Of a stretch of 41,231 bases of DNA, positions 25,799 to 34,466 are shown piece after piece; positions within the stretch are counted from its first letter, which is position 1, and each line of letters opens with the position of its first letter. Under the pieces are notes generated by a model. The model ran no database searches. It had not been told where the DNA came from and worked only from the letters and a program-made list of their open reading frames with translations. Made by a program: the position numbers and the translations under genes. Source of the stretch: an uncultured Sphingomonas sp. (lineage in GTDB: Bacteria > Pseudomonadota > Alphaproteobacteria > Sphingomonadales > Sphingomonadaceae). Location of the stretch: the NCBI GenBank assembly GCA_913775795.1, contig CAJYLT010000003.1, positions 1 through 41,231 of the forward strand. The letters are read 5' to 3'.

Positions 25799-26380
25799 AT
25801 GACCGACGAAGAGATCCTTGCCGAGTTCCGGGCCGCCGACGCGCTGCTCGAGGGCCATTTCATTCTGTCGTCCGGGCTGCGCAGCCCCCGCTACCTGCAA
25901 TGCGCGCGCGTGCTGATGGACCCGCGCCGCGGGGCGCGGCTGGCGGAGGCATTGGTGGCGACCTTGCCAGCCGACCTGCGCGACTCGGTCGACGCCGTGG
26001 TCTCGCCGGCGATGGGCGGGGTGATCGCGGGGCACGAGATGGGCCGCGCGCTCGGCGTGCCCGCCATGTTCCTCGAGCGGCCGGAGGGCGTGTTCGAACT
26101 GCGCCGCGGCTTCCGCCTCGAACCCGGCGCGCGCGTGCTGATGATGGAGGATGTGGTGACCACGGGGCTTTCGTCGCGCGAGGCGATCGCCGCGATCGGC
26201 CGCGCGGGCGGCACCGTCGTCGCCGCCGCCAGCCTGGTCTACCGCTCGGGCGGCACCGCAGACCTCGGCGTGCCGTTCTTCCCGCTGATCCGCATCGACG
26301 TGCCGACGTACGAGGCCGACGCGCTGCCGCCCGAACTCGCGGCGATCCCCGCGATCAAGCCGGGGAGCCGCGCGGCGTGA
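25799..26380 (+). CDS. pyrE: Orotate phosphoribosyltransferase
   Basis: A 193-residue enzyme that joins orotate to PRPP in pyrimidine synthesis. The PRPP-binding motif [14 protein letters not shown] is near residue 117, and the N-terminal [17 protein letters not shown] stretch, with the conserved substrate loop, is intact. The catalytic-loop region [11 protein letters not shown] is typical of the short bacterial form. ATG 25799 is the start; the long open frame upstream shadows ctaC. It is the first gene of a five-gene run whose junctions all overlap, and it ends in a GTGA overlap with pdxJ. Confidence 0.95.
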   Translation: MTDEEILAEFRAADALLEGHFILSSGLRSPRYLQCARVLMDPRRGARLAEALVATLPADLRDSVDAVVSPAMGGVIAGHEMGRALGVPAMFLERPEGVFELRRGFRLEPGARVLMMEDVVTTGLSSREAIAAIGRAGGTVVAAASLVYRSGGTADLGVPFFPLIRIDVPTYEADALPPELAAIPAIKPGSRAA

Positions 26381-27105
26381 GCGCGCCCCTACGCCTCGGC
26401 GTCAACATCGACCATGTCGCGACGGTCAGGAACGCGCGCGGGTCGGGCTATCCCGATCCGGTCCGCGCGGCACTGCTCGCGGCGGAGGCCGGCGCCGACG
26501 GCATCACCGCACACCTGCGCGAGGACCGGCGGCACATCACCGACGACGATATCGCCCGGCTGGCCGAGGGGCTGACGATCCCGCTAAACCTCGAAATGGC
26601 GGCGACCGAGGAGATGCTGGCCATAGCCCTGCGCCATCGGCCCCACGCCGCGTGCATCGTCCCCGAACGACGCGAGGAGCGCACGACCGAGGGGGGCCTC
26701 GACGCCGCTGGCCAGCACAATCACCTCGCCCCGATGGTGAGCGCGCTTTCCGCCGCAAACATCCGTGTCTCGCTTTTCATCGAACCCGACCCGCGCCAGA
26801 TCGAGGCGGCGGTGCGCCTGAAGGCCCCCGTCGTCGAACTCCACACCGGCCGCTATTGCGAACTGGAAGGCGAGGCGCAGACCGCGGAACTGCGCCGCAT
26901 CGCCGACGCCGCCGCGCTCGCCGCCAAGAACGGGATCGAGGTCCATGCCGGCCACGGCCTCACCTTCGACAATGTCGTGCCGATTGCGGCGATCCCGCAG
27001 CTGCGCGAGCTCAACATCGGCCATTTCCTGATCGGCGAGGCGATCTTCGACGGGCTCGGGCCGGTGGTGCGGCGGATGCGCAGCCTGATGGAAGAGGCGC
27101 GGTGA
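26377..27105 (+). CDS. pdxJ: Pyridoxine 5'-phosphate synthase
   Basis: A 242-residue TIM-barrel enzyme that condenses 1-deoxyxylulose 5-phosphate with 3-amino-1-hydroxyacetone phosphate to make pyridoxine 5'-phosphate. [16 protein letters not shown] opens the barrel, HLREDRRHI supplies the catalytic His region, and GHGLTFDNV with [16 protein letters not shown] form the phosphate-binding loops. The GTG start overlaps the pyrE stop. Length is normal. The gene ends in a second GTGA overlap with acpS. Confidence 0.96.
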   Translation: MSAPLRLGVNIDHVATVRNARGSGYPDPVRAALLAAEAGADGITAHLREDRRHITDDDIARLAEGLTIPLNLEMAATEEMLAIALRHRPHAACIVPERREERTTEGGLDAAGQHNHLAPMVSALSAANIRVSLFIEPDPRQIEAAVRLKAPVVELHTGRYCELEGEAQTAELRRIADAAALAAKNGIEVHAGHGLTFDNVVPIAAIPQLRELNIGHFLIGEAIFDGLGPVVRRMRSLMEEAR

Positions 27106-27515
27106 TTATCGGCCTCGGCTCCGACCTCTGCAACATCGAGCGCATCCAGAACTCGCTCGACCGCTTTGGCCAACGCTTCCTCGACCGCGTGTTCACCGAA
27201 CGCGAACAGGCGAAGGCCGCGCGCCGTCCGCTCACCCGCGCCGGCACGCTCGCCAAGCGGTTCGCCGCCAAGGAAGCGTTTTCCAAGGCCGTCGGCACCG
27301 GGTTCAAGGCCGGCGTGTTCATGCGCGACATCGGCGTCGTCAATGCCCCCAGCGGCGCGCCGACGCTCGACCTGACCGGCGGTGCGAAGGCGAGGCTTGA
27401 CGCCCTGACGCCCGAGGGCCACTTCGCCCGCGTGCATCTGACGCTGACCGACGACCATCCCTGGGCACAGGCGTTCGTCGTGATCGAGGCGGTGCCGATG
27501 GAGATGAAGGCCTGA
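27102..27515 (+). CDS. acpS: Holo-(acyl-carrier-protein) synthase
   Basis: A 137-residue phosphopantetheinyl transferase that activates acyl carrier protein by moving 4'-phosphopantetheine from CoA to its serine. The two metal and CoA motifs are present: [12 protein letters not shown] at the N-terminus with Asp8, and [16 protein letters not shown] around residue 50 with the catalytic Glu. The GTG start overlaps the pdxJ stop; the stop TGA shares one base with the lepB ATG. pdxJ-acpS-lepB is a frequent alphaproteobacterial order. Confidence 0.95.
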   Translation: MIIGLGSDLCNIERIQNSLDRFGQRFLDRVFTEREQAKAARRPLTRAGTLAKRFAAKEAFSKAVGTGFKAGVFMRDIGVVNAPSGAPTLDLTGGAKARLDALTPEGHFARVHLTLTDDHPWAQAFVVIEAVPMEMKA

Positions 27516-28402
27516 TGGCATCCGACGACCTGGCGTTGAACACCCCGCCCCTTTCGACCGACGAACGCAAGAAGAAGAAAAAGGACGGCGGCTGGCTGGC
27601 GGAGCTTCGCAGCATCGCCATGCTGATCCTCGTCGTGCTCGGCTTCCACAGCCTGGTCGCAAAGCCCTTCTACATCCCGTCCGAATCGATGATGCCGGGG
27701 CTGCTCGTCGGCGACCGGCTGGTGGTGACGAAATATCCGTACGGCTATTCGTTCATTTCGCCGACCTTCCACTTGCTGCCACCGATGGCCGGACGCCTGT
27801 TCGGCCGCCTGCCCGAGCGCGGCGACGTGGTGATCGTCACGCCGCCCGAAACCCGCACCGATTATATCAAGCGCGTCGTCGGCCTGCCCGGCGACACGAT
27901 CGAGGTTCGCGGCGGACAGCTCTTCATCAACGACAAGGCCGTCCCGCGAAAGTCGATCGGCGACAAGCTGATCCCCGTCGACGCCAACACCCGCTGCGAT
28001 CCCGACCATTATCCGGGCGCGCTGGTGCAGGGGAGCGACGGCAAGCCTTATTGCAAGATCGCGATCTTCCGCGAGACGCTGCCCGGCGGCGCGACCTATG
28101 ACACCGCCGACATCGAATACAGCTATGGCGACAGCTATGGCCCGGTGATGGTGCCCGACGGCCACGTCTTCCTGATGGGCGACAATCGCGACAATTCGGC
28201 CGACAGCCGCTTCCCGCTCGATCAGGGCGGCCTGGGCGGGCCGGTGCCGTGGGAGAATATCGGCGGGCGGGCCGAGTTCATCACCTTCTCGCTCGACGGG
28301 ACGGCCAGCTGGAACCCGCTGACCTGGTGGGGATCGCTGCGGCCCGGCCGGACGGGCTTGTCGCTGCATCCCGACCGGTCGCCGGCGGCGGCGGTCAAGT
28401 GA
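27515..28402 (+). CDS. lepB: Signal peptidase I
   Basis: A 295-residue inner-membrane serine peptidase that removes signal peptides from exported proteins. A Lys-rich cytoplasmic start (ERKKKKKDGGW) precedes one membrane helix (about 32-50). The catalytic Ser58 is in IPSESMMPGL and the general base Lys119 in DYIKRVVGLPGD; the box E motif GDNRDNSADSR follows. ATG 27515 overlaps the acpS stop by one base (TGATG). The next gene starts in a GTGA overlap with its stop, so the catalytic domain is directly coupled to maiA. Confidence 0.96.
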   Translation: MASDDLALNTPPLSTDERKKKKKDGGWLAELRSIAMLILVVLGFHSLVAKPFYIPSESMMPGLLVGDRLVVTKYPYGYSFISPTFHLLPPMAGRLFGRLPERGDVVIVTPPETRTDYIKRVVGLPGDTIEVRGGQLFINDKAVPRKSIGDKLIPVDANTRCDPDHYPGALVQGSDGKPYCKIAIFRETLPGGATYDTADIEYSYGDSYGPVMVPDGHVFLMGDNRDNSADSRFPLDQGGLGGPVPWENIGGRAEFITFSLDGTASWNPLTWWGSLRPGRTGLSLHPDRSPAAAVK

Positions 28403-29034
28403 GCGGATACGTCCTTCACGATTATTACCGCTCGTCGGCCAGCTACCGCGTCCGCATCGCGCTCAATCTCAAGGGCGTCGATTACACCCGCCACGACGTG
28501 TCGCTGCTCGACGGGTCGCAGCGCACGCCCGAGCATCTCGCCCGCAGCGCACAGGGCTTCGTCCCCGTGCTCGAACTGCCCGGCGGGCGGATGCTGGTGC
28601 AGAGCCTGGCGATCATCGACTGGCTGGATGCCGCGCATCCCGAGCCCGCGCTGACCCCCGCCGATCCGCTCGCCCGAGCCGATGCGATGGCGCGCGCGCT
28701 GGTGGTCGCGTGCGATATCCACCCGCTGAACAACCTGCGCGTCTTGAAGGACCTGAAACACCGCTTCGGCGCCGACGATGCCGCCCGCGACGTCTGGTAC
28801 CGGCACTGGGTGGCAGAGGGGCTGGCCGCGCTCGAGGCGATGGCGGGTGACGGCCGCTTCCTCGGCGGCGATGCGCCGGACATCTCCGACGTGTGCCTCG
28901 TGCCGCAGTTCTACAATGCGCGCCGCTACAAGCTCGACCTCGCGCCCTATCCGCGGCTGACCGCGATCGATGCGGCGATGCAGGCGCTGCCGCCGGTCAG
29001 CGCTGCGCACCCCGACGCCGTCGCCCCGGACTGA
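28399..29034 (+). CDS. maiA: Maleylacetoacetate isomerase (zeta-class GST)
   Basis: A 211-residue glutathione S-transferase fold enzyme. The N-terminal thioredoxin-like domain has the zeta-class active-site motif YYRSSASYRVRIALNLKG and the glutathione contact QSLAIIDWLD; the C-terminal helical domain carries CDIHPLNNLRVL and DISDVCLVPQFYNARRY. These point to maleylacetoacetate isomerase of tyrosine breakdown rather than a generic GST. Start is the GTG overlapping the lepB stop. No other homogentisate pathway gene is near, so the role is inferred from sequence alone. Its 3' end overlaps that of the converging glycosyltransferase by 38 bases. Confidence 0.9.
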   Translation: MSGYVLHDYYRSSASYRVRIALNLKGVDYTRHDVSLLDGSQRTPEHLARSAQGFVPVLELPGGRMLVQSLAIIDWLDAAHPEPALTPADPLARADAMARALVVACDIHPLNNLRVLKDLKHRFGADDAARDVWYRHWVAEGLAALEAMAGDGRFLGGDAPDISDVCLVPQFYNARRYKLDLAPYPRLTAIDAAMQALPPVSAAHPDAVAPD

Positions 29035-30094
29035 CGAGCGCGTCGAACAGCGTCAGGTAGTCGCCCGCCGGATCGCCCGCGACGCGTGTCGGTTGAGGGC
29101 GGGCGGCATCGGGCGACAGCCACCGGTTCAGCGCCGCGACCAGCGCCGCCGCATCGCCGCGCGGGACGATCGTTCCCTTGGCCGGCGAATCGATCAGCTC
29201 CGGGATCGCGACGCTCGAATCGGTAGACACGACCGGCGTCCCTTCGCCCAGCGCCTCGCGCAGCACGCCGGGCACGCCCTCGTGATCCGAAGTCAGCGCG
29301 ACGACCGTCGCCGCCGCCATCGCCGGCAGCGGATCGGCGGCGTGGCCGGGCAGGTGGACGCGATCCGTGATCCCCAGCGCCGCCGCCTGCGCCTCGATCG
29401 CCGCCCGCTCCGGCCCTTCGCCGAGGATGACCAGCGACACATCGGCGGGCATCGACGGCATCGCCGCGACCAGCCGCTCCCACCGCTTTTGCGGCGCGAG
29501 CCGGCCCACGCCGAGAATGAAGCGACCCGCCGGGAGCGGGATCGGCACCACATCCGCCCGCCGCCGCGCGGGGGGATTGGCGATGACACTGATCCGGTCG
29601 GCGGGCATCCGCATCAGCACGCGCGCCTCCGCGGCCGACGCCGGGGTCATCGCGACGAGGTGATCGACGAACCCCGGGTGCAGCCGGAGCCAGCCACGAT
29701 AGCCAAGCCCGGTCGCCCCCTGGTGCGTCCCCTCCAGCGCATTCGACAGCTTGGCCACGATCGGTACCTCGGCGAACGGCCGCAGCAGCGCCGCCGCGCC
29801 GGTGTAGTGGTTACCGGGGCAGAAGATCACATCCGGCCGCGTCGCCCGCACCGCCCCGACAACGGCCCGCGCCATCGAAAGATAGCCGCCTCCGCCGCCG
29901 TCCAGCACCTCGACCCCCGCCGGCAGCTCGCTCGCCAGCGGCCCCGTCGGATCGCCGATCACCAGCGTCACGCGGCGCCCGCGCGCGACCCATTCGCCCG
30001 CCAGCCGCAGCAGCGCGCGCTCGACCCCGCCGCCCTTCAGCGTCTGTGCGAACGAGAGGATGTGACCCGCGCGCGCGGGGAGCGGATGTGTCAT
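28997..30094 (-). CDS. GT4-family glycosyltransferase
   Basis: A 365-residue protein with the two Rossmann domains of the GT-B fold. The N-terminal GGGVERALLRLAGEW glycine loop and the C-terminal DHEGVPGVLREALGEGTPVV nucleotide-sugar motif, with the paired acidic residues of the ExE type, mark family GT4. There are no membrane helices, so it works at the cytoplasmic face. Start ATG 30094 is preferred to 30136 because the GT-B fold begins just after it. It opens a cluster of likely surface-glycan genes but faces away from the rest. Donor and acceptor are unknown. Confidence 0.87.
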   Translation of the reverse strand: MTHPLPARAGHILSFAQTLKGGGVERALLRLAGEWVARGRRVTLVIGDPTGPLASELPAGVEVLDGGGGGYLSMARAVVGAVRATRPDVIFCPGNHYTGAAALLRPFAEVPIVAKLSNALEGTHQGATGLGYRGWLRLHPGFVDHLVAMTPASAAEARVLMRMPADRISVIANPPARRRADVVPIPLPAGRFILGVGRLAPQKRWERLVAAMPSMPADVSLVILGEGPERAAIEAQAAALGITDRVHLPGHAADPLPAMAAATVVALTSDHEGVPGVLREALGEGTPVVSTDSSVAIPELIDSPAKGTIVPRGDAAALVAALNRWLSPDAARPQPTRVAGDPAGDYLTLFDALVSPGRRRRGAQR

Positions 30095-30239
30095 GGGCTT
30101 GCCTTGTGCCCTGCAAAAGCCCAAATCGTCGCGCAATGGAACCGCAATCCGCCGCTAATGGCGGGGACATGCGGCCGACTGGGGGCCAGTGCGGGTATGG
30201 GCCGGTAGCCGCGGCGCATACCCTTTTTCGTGTAGAGTC

Positions 30240-31208
30240 ATGGCCCTGAACGGAACGACCGACCCCGTGAACCAACCTGAGATTGGCGTGATCCCGGCGG
30301 CGACCCCGCCTGGCATCGTCGTGCCCGAGATCGAGGCGCTGGAGCCGATTCGCCAGATCAAGCGGCGCTGGCCGGCGATCCTGGGTGCGATCCTGAGCCT
30401 AGCGATGGTCGTCGGGCTGGGCTACGAACTGTTCGACCGCGGGCTGCTCGCGCTCGAGCGGTCGGTGCCGACGAATGCCCCCTTCTACATCTGCTTCTTT
30501 CTCCTCTACATGTCGCCGCCGACGTTCGATTACGTCATCTTCCGGCGGCTGTGGCGCATCCCCTTTTCGGGTCTGATCGCGCTGCACAAGAAGCGCATCG
30601 CGAACGAGGTGGTGTTCGGCTATTCGGGCGAGGCGTTCTTCTACGCCTGGGCGCGCCAGCGGATGAAGATGGTCGCCGCCCCGTTCGGCGCGGTCAAGGA
30701 CGTGTCGATCCTGTCGGCGATCGCGGGCAACGCGATCACGCTCGCGATGATCGTCGTCGCGCTGCCCTTCGCCTCGGGCCTGCTCACCCCCGACCAGTTC
30801 AGGACGCTCGCCTGGTCGACGGTCATCATCATCGGCATGTCGCTGCCGTTCCTCCTCTTCTCGCGCCGCGTCTTCTCGCTCGGCAAGCGGGACCTGTGGT
30901 GGGTGTTCGGCGTCCACTGCCTGCGCCTGATCTGCGGGTCGACGCTGATCGCGCTCGCCTGGCATTTCGCGATGCCGGAGGTGTCGATCGGCATGTGGCT
31001 GTTCCTCGCCGCCGGGCGCCTGCTCGTGTCGCGCCTCCCGCTCGTGCCCAGCAAGGACCTTCTTTTCGCCAACTTCGCGATCATACTGATCGGACAGGGG
31101 GAGGCGCTTTCCGAACTGGTGGCTTTGACCGCGGCGTTCACGCTGCTGATGCACGTCGTTCTGATCGTCGCCTTCGGCCTCCTGGCGTTGGTGAGGAAAG
31201 ATCGATGA
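30240..31208 (+). CDS. Unrecognised polytopic membrane protein, possibly UPF0104/LPG-synthase-TM-like
   Basis: A 322-residue protein with about seven or eight hydrophobic helices after a soluble, Pro-rich N-terminus of roughly 50 residues. I do not recognise the family with confidence. Its layout (a central FGYSGEAFFYAWARQR loop with a conserved-looking Gly-Glu, and a closing SKDLLFANFAIILIGQGEALSELV then a helix) recalls the UPF0104/LPG-synthase transmembrane superfamily, members of which flip or transfer lipid-linked groups. It is followed by DUF2141 in an ATGA overlap, and two glycosyltransferases flank the pair, so a role in glycolipid or surface-glycan assembly is plausible but unproven. 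Confidence 0.7.
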   Translation: MALNGTTDPVNQPEIGVIPAATPPGIVVPEIEALEPIRQIKRRWPAILGAILSLAMVVGLGYELFDRGLLALERSVPTNAPFYICFFLLYMSPPTFDYVIFRRLWRIPFSGLIALHKKRIANEVVFGYSGEAFFYAWARQRMKMVAAPFGAVKDVSILSAIAGNAITLAMIVVALPFASGLLTPDQFRTLAWSTVIIIGMSLPFLLFSRRVFSLGKRDLWWVFGVHCLRLICGSTLIALAWHFAMPEVSIGMWLFLAAGRLLVSRLPLVPSKDLLFANFAIILIGQGEALSELVALTAAFTLLMHVVLIVAFGLLALVRKDR

Positions 31209-31729
31209 GCCCCAAGTCCGCCTTGGCCGCACTGGCCCTCGTCGCCGTCGCCGCCCCTGCGGGCGCGCAGGGTGAGATGCTGGGCAGCGACCGGGCGGCG
31301 TGCCTGGGCGGCGGCGGGCCGGCGATCCGCGTCAACGTCCTTGGCCTCAAGGACCGCACCGGCCGGCTGAAGCTCGAGCTCTATCCCGCCAACGAGGACG
31401 ATTTCCTCAAGGACGACCGCGACCTCATCAAGGAGGGCAAGACCTTTCGCCGCGTCTGGGCCGACACGCCCGCGGGCGGACAGGTGGCGATGTGCATCAA
31501 GGCGCCCCGCCCCGGCCGCTATGCGCTGCTCTTCACCCACGACCGCGACGGCCGCAACAAGTTCGACTTCTGGAAGGACGGCGCGGGTTTCCCCAGCAAT
31601 CGCCGGCTGGGGCGCAGCCGCCCCAAGCTCGAACAGGCGGTGATCGAGGTGGGTTCGGGGGTGACGACCACCAACATCCGTGCGCAATATCTGCGCGGCC
31701 TGGGCGGCTTCGGCCCGATGGGCGATTGA
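31205..31729 (+). CDS. Exported DUF2141 domain protein
   Basis: A 174-residue protein with a signal peptide (about 1-22, ending AAPAGAQ) and one DUF2141 domain, recognisable from VNVLGLKDRTGRLKLELYP, PGRYALLFTHDRDGRNKFDF and the DGAGFPSNR stretch. This family is periplasmic or secreted and its biochemical role is unknown. It has two Cys residues (positions about 34 and 99) that could pair. It overlaps the previous gene (ATGA), and the next gene begins 11 bases after its stop with GAGGGAG between, so the three are one transcript. Confidence 0.88.
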   Translation: MSPKSALAALALVAVAAPAGAQGEMLGSDRAACLGGGGPAIRVNVLGLKDRTGRLKLELYPANEDDFLKDDRDLIKEGKTFRRVWADTPAGGQVAMCIKAPRPGRYALLFTHDRDGRNKFDFWKDGAGFPSNRRLGRSRPKLEQAVIEVGSGVTTTNIRAQYLRGLGGFGPMGD

Positions 31730-31740
31730 GGGAGCGGCGG

Positions 31741-32922
31741 ATGCGGATCGTCGACGTCAACGAATTCTATTCGCCCACCGGCGGCGGCGTGCGGACCTAT
31801 ATCGACCGCAAGATGGGCATCCTCGCCGATCTGGGCCACGAGCTGATCGTCATCGCCGCGACCACCGAGCCCGACTGGGTCGAGGAACGCCCCGGCGGCG
31901 GCCGCATCTTCTGGGTGAAGGCGCTGCCGATGGTGGTCGACAAGAATTACTGCCTGTTCTGGGACGGTGCCTCGATAGTCCGCCTGCTCGACGAACTGCG
32001 CCCCGACGTGGTGGAGACGAGCTCGCCCTGGCGCCCCGCGACGATCGTCGGCGACTGGCAGGGCGATGCGGTAAAGGTCTTCTTCGCGCACAACGACAAC
32101 ATGGCCGCCTATCCGCTGCGCTGGTTCGAGGGGCTGGCGAGCCCCCAGCAGATCGAGCGCGCGTTCGGCTGGTACACCCGCCGCTACGAGCGGTTCCTGG
32201 CGCAGTTCGACGCCTTCGTCACCAACGGCCCGGCGCTCGCCAAGCGGTTCGCCGCGCGCGGGCACAAGGTCCATGCCTCGATGCCGCTCGGCATCCCGCG
32301 CGGCGACTTTTCGCCCGACAAGCGCGACGAGGGGCTGCGCCGCGCGCTCCTCGCGCAGATCGGCCTGCCGCCCGAGGGGCATCTGCTGCTCGGGCTCGGC
32401 CGGCATCACCGCGAGAAGCGCTGGCCGCTGGTCATCGACGCGGTCGAGCGGGCGGGTGCCGACCTGCCCGTCGGCCTGATCCTGCTCGGCGACGGGCCCG
32501 ACCGCCGCCAGCTTGCCAAGCGCGCCGCCGACAGCCCGCACATCCGCCTGTTCCGCCCGGTCTATGACCGCGAGCGGTTCACGCGCATCCTCGCCAGCGC
32601 CGACGCGCTGATACACGGGTCCGACGTGGAGCCGTTCGGCCTCGTCGCGTCGGAGGCGCTGGCGAGCGGCCTGCCGCTGATCGTACCCGACGAAGGCGGG
32701 TGCGCCGAACTCGCCGAGCCGGCGTTCGCCGAGACCTATCGCGCCCGCGATGCCCGCTCCGCCGCCGACGCGATCCGCCGCCTGTTCGCGCGCGAGCCGC
32801 GAATCCTGCGCGCCGCCAGCGTGGCCGCGGCATCGAAGGTACGGACCGACATCGACCACGCCCGCGATCTCGTCGCCTATTACGAGACGCTGGTCGCCGC
32901 CCGGCGCGCGCGAGCCGCCTAA
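31741..32922 (+). CDS. GT4-family glycosyltransferase
   Basis: A 393-residue GT-B enzyme. The N-terminal NEFYSPTGGGVRTYIDRK is the glycine loop of the first domain; the C-terminal domain has LLGLGRHHREKRWPLVIDA and the donor-binding SDVEPFGLVASEALASGLPLIVP, with the ExxxxxxxE acidic pair of family GT4. It is cytosolic or peripherally bound. GAGGGAG upstream sets the start at 31741; the earlier in-frame extension is a shadow of the DUF2141 gene. Its stop overlaps the stop of the converging GT-C gene. Donor and acceptor cannot be read from the sequence. Confidence 0.9.
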   Translation: MRIVDVNEFYSPTGGGVRTYIDRKMGILADLGHELIVIAATTEPDWVEERPGGGRIFWVKALPMVVDKNYCLFWDGASIVRLLDELRPDVVETSSPWRPATIVGDWQGDAVKVFFAHNDNMAAYPLRWFEGLASPQQIERAFGWYTRRYERFLAQFDAFVTNGPALAKRFAARGHKVHASMPLGIPRGDFSPDKRDEGLRRALLAQIGLPPEGHLLLGLGRHHREKRWPLVIDAVERAGADLPVGLILLGDGPDRRQLAKRAADSPHIRLFRPVYDRERFTRILASADALIHGSDVEPFGLVASEALASGLPLIVPDEGGCAELAEPAFAETYRARDARSAADAIRRLFAREPRILRAASVAAASKVRTDIDHARDLVAYYETLVAARRARAA

Positions 32923-34292
32923 GGCATCCAGAGCCGAAAGCGTTGGGAAGCGACGGCTCGCCGGCGCCAGCCGTTCGCGCGTGCCCAGGCCTCGAGCGGT
33001 GCGTCGGCGCCGTCGGTGCCGCTGGTCCACTTCCCCTCACCCCCGACCAGGATCGCCGCGGGCGGCCGCGCCGCGAACTGCGCCGTCAGCGTTCGCGGGG
33101 TGACGATCCGCCGCGCCGCCTCGTCGCCCGGCGGCAGGAACCGGCGGATGCGGAACGCAAAAGGACCAGTCGCAAAGCGCGGATCGGGGTCGGCGACGAA
33201 TTGCGGCGACAGCGTCGCGACCGGGCCCCGCGCACCGAGCGCGTCGGCGATTGCCGCCCGCTCACGCATCGCCGCGAGCATCCCGCCCCCGCTGCCGAGC
33301 GCGATCAGGCTTGGTGCCAATCCCGCCGCGACGAACGGTATCGCCGCCAGCCGTATCGCCCGGTTCGGCGGGCAACGCTCGATCGCCAATGCCGCCATCA
33401 CGAACAGCGGCGGCAGCGCGGGCAGCCAATATTGCCGCCAGGTCGGCTCCGGCAGCAGCGCGGCGATCAGCCCCGCGATCGCCAGCCACGGCCATGGCCC
33501 CTGAAACGCCCGCCCGCGGACCGCCGCAGCCGCCGCCAGCAAGGCCGGACCGAGCGCGAGGAACTTGAGCGTGTCGACCGCCTTCGCTGCCAGCGAAAGC
33601 TTCCACGGCCGGTGGGCATAGAACTCGGCGGGGGCCTTGGCGGGAAAGGTCAGCACGCCGAACAGCGCATCGGCGGGCGCCAGCCACCAGAGCCACGCCA
33701 CCAGAAGCGCGGGCAGCAGCGCGCCCACCGCCAGCCAACCCATCCGCTCACGTCGCCACAACATCCACAGCCCGACCGCCGTGGCGGGCAACGCATAGCT
33801 GATCTTCGCCGTCGCAGCGCCCGCCAGCAGCAGCCCGGCGAGGACACCGTTCGCCCGTGTGGGCCGCCCCGCCATCGCGACCATCGCGCCCGCCAGCATC
33901 GCCGCGGGCAGCGCGTCGTTGCGCGCCATGGCGGCGCTGAAGAGCAGGATATCGCACGCCGCCAGCCCCAGCGCGGCGGTGAGCGCCGCCCGCTCCCCCG
34001 CGCCCGACCGCCGTGCGGTGACGTACACACCGACCACCGTCAGCCAACCGAGCAGCGCGTTGACCAGCCGCAGCGCCGGCCACGCCCATGCCCCCGCCAG
34101 CGCCGCGACCGGCGCCATCAACAACGGCTGGAGCGGCGTCTGGAGATAGACATAGTCACGATAGGGCAGCAGCCCCTTGGCGCTCAGGACCGCGGCGGCG
34201 ACATATTGGCTCTCGTCATGGTCGATCGGCCGCGCCATCGCGAGCGCGAGGAACGCGAAAAGCAGCAGCGGCAGGATCAGGCGGGCATGCAC
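32919..34292 (-). CDS. GT-C-type membrane glycosyltransferase
   Basis: A 457-residue protein with about ten hydrophobic helices. After the first helix comes RPIDHDESQYVAAA, the Asp-Glu pair of the first periplasmic loop that marks GT-C enzymes such as PMT/ArnT, which use polyprenyl-phosphate sugars outside the inner membrane. A soluble C-terminal part of about 100 residues follows. The family is probably GT39/PMT-2-like, but the acceptor is unknown. The last four bases overlap the converging GT4 gene. With two cytosolic transferases and the membrane protein upstream, it fits a locus building a surface glycan or glycolipid. Confidence 0.85.
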   Translation of the reverse strand: MHARLILPLLLFAFLALAMARPIDHDESQYVAAAVLSAKGLLPYRDYVYLQTPLQPLLMAPVAALAGAWAWPALRLVNALLGWLTVVGVYVTARRSGAGERAALTAALGLAACDILLFSAAMARNDALPAAMLAGAMVAMAGRPTRANGVLAGLLLAGAATAKISYALPATAVGLWMLWRRERMGWLAVGALLPALLVAWLWWLAPADALFGVLTFPAKAPAEFYAHRPWKLSLAAKAVDTLKFLALGPALLAAAAAVRGRAFQGPWPWLAIAGLIAALLPEPTWRQYWLPALPPLFVMAALAIERCPPNRAIRLAAIPFVAAGLAPSLIALGSGGGMLAAMRERAAIADALGARGPVATLSPQFVADPDPRFATGPFAFRIRRFLPPGDEAARRIVTPRTLTAQFAARPPAAILVGGEGKWTSGTDGADAPLEAWARANGWRRRAVASQRFRLWMP

Positions 34293-34466
34293 CGCCGTGC
34301 CTTATCGAGATTTCGAAGCCGGTGGAATCACCGGCTGGCTCGGAAATCGCGGCAACGAACGAAGAGAGCGGCGATCCGGCGCAGGCGGGTGGCCGCTCTC
34401 GCGCCCCTGTCACGCGGACGCCACATGCGCGCGCCAGAGCAGCGGCAGCTTGTTCGAGGATCACCC
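34293..34466. other. Divergent leader with two hairpins
   Basis: The 174-base gap between the GT-C gene and phoD. It has a perfect 8-bp hairpin AGCCGGTG, GAAT, CACCGGCT (34317-34336), and a 9-bp stem GAGAGCGGC/GCCGCTCTC (34364-34400) with a 19-base loop. A GAGGA six bases before the phoD ATG is the ribosome binding site. One CTGTCAC resembles half of a PHO box at 34407-34413, but the second half does not match. I see no clear -10/-35 pair. Confidence 0.5.

Noticed and set aside
34407..34425. PHO box before phoD
   Set aside because: Only one half-site (CTGTCAC) matches; the second, 11 bases on, does not.
32700..34466. A 589-codon upstream extension of the phoD frame
   Set aside because: It is antisense to the GT-C gene and Arg/Pro-rich; the Tat signal and ribosome binding site fix the start at 34467.
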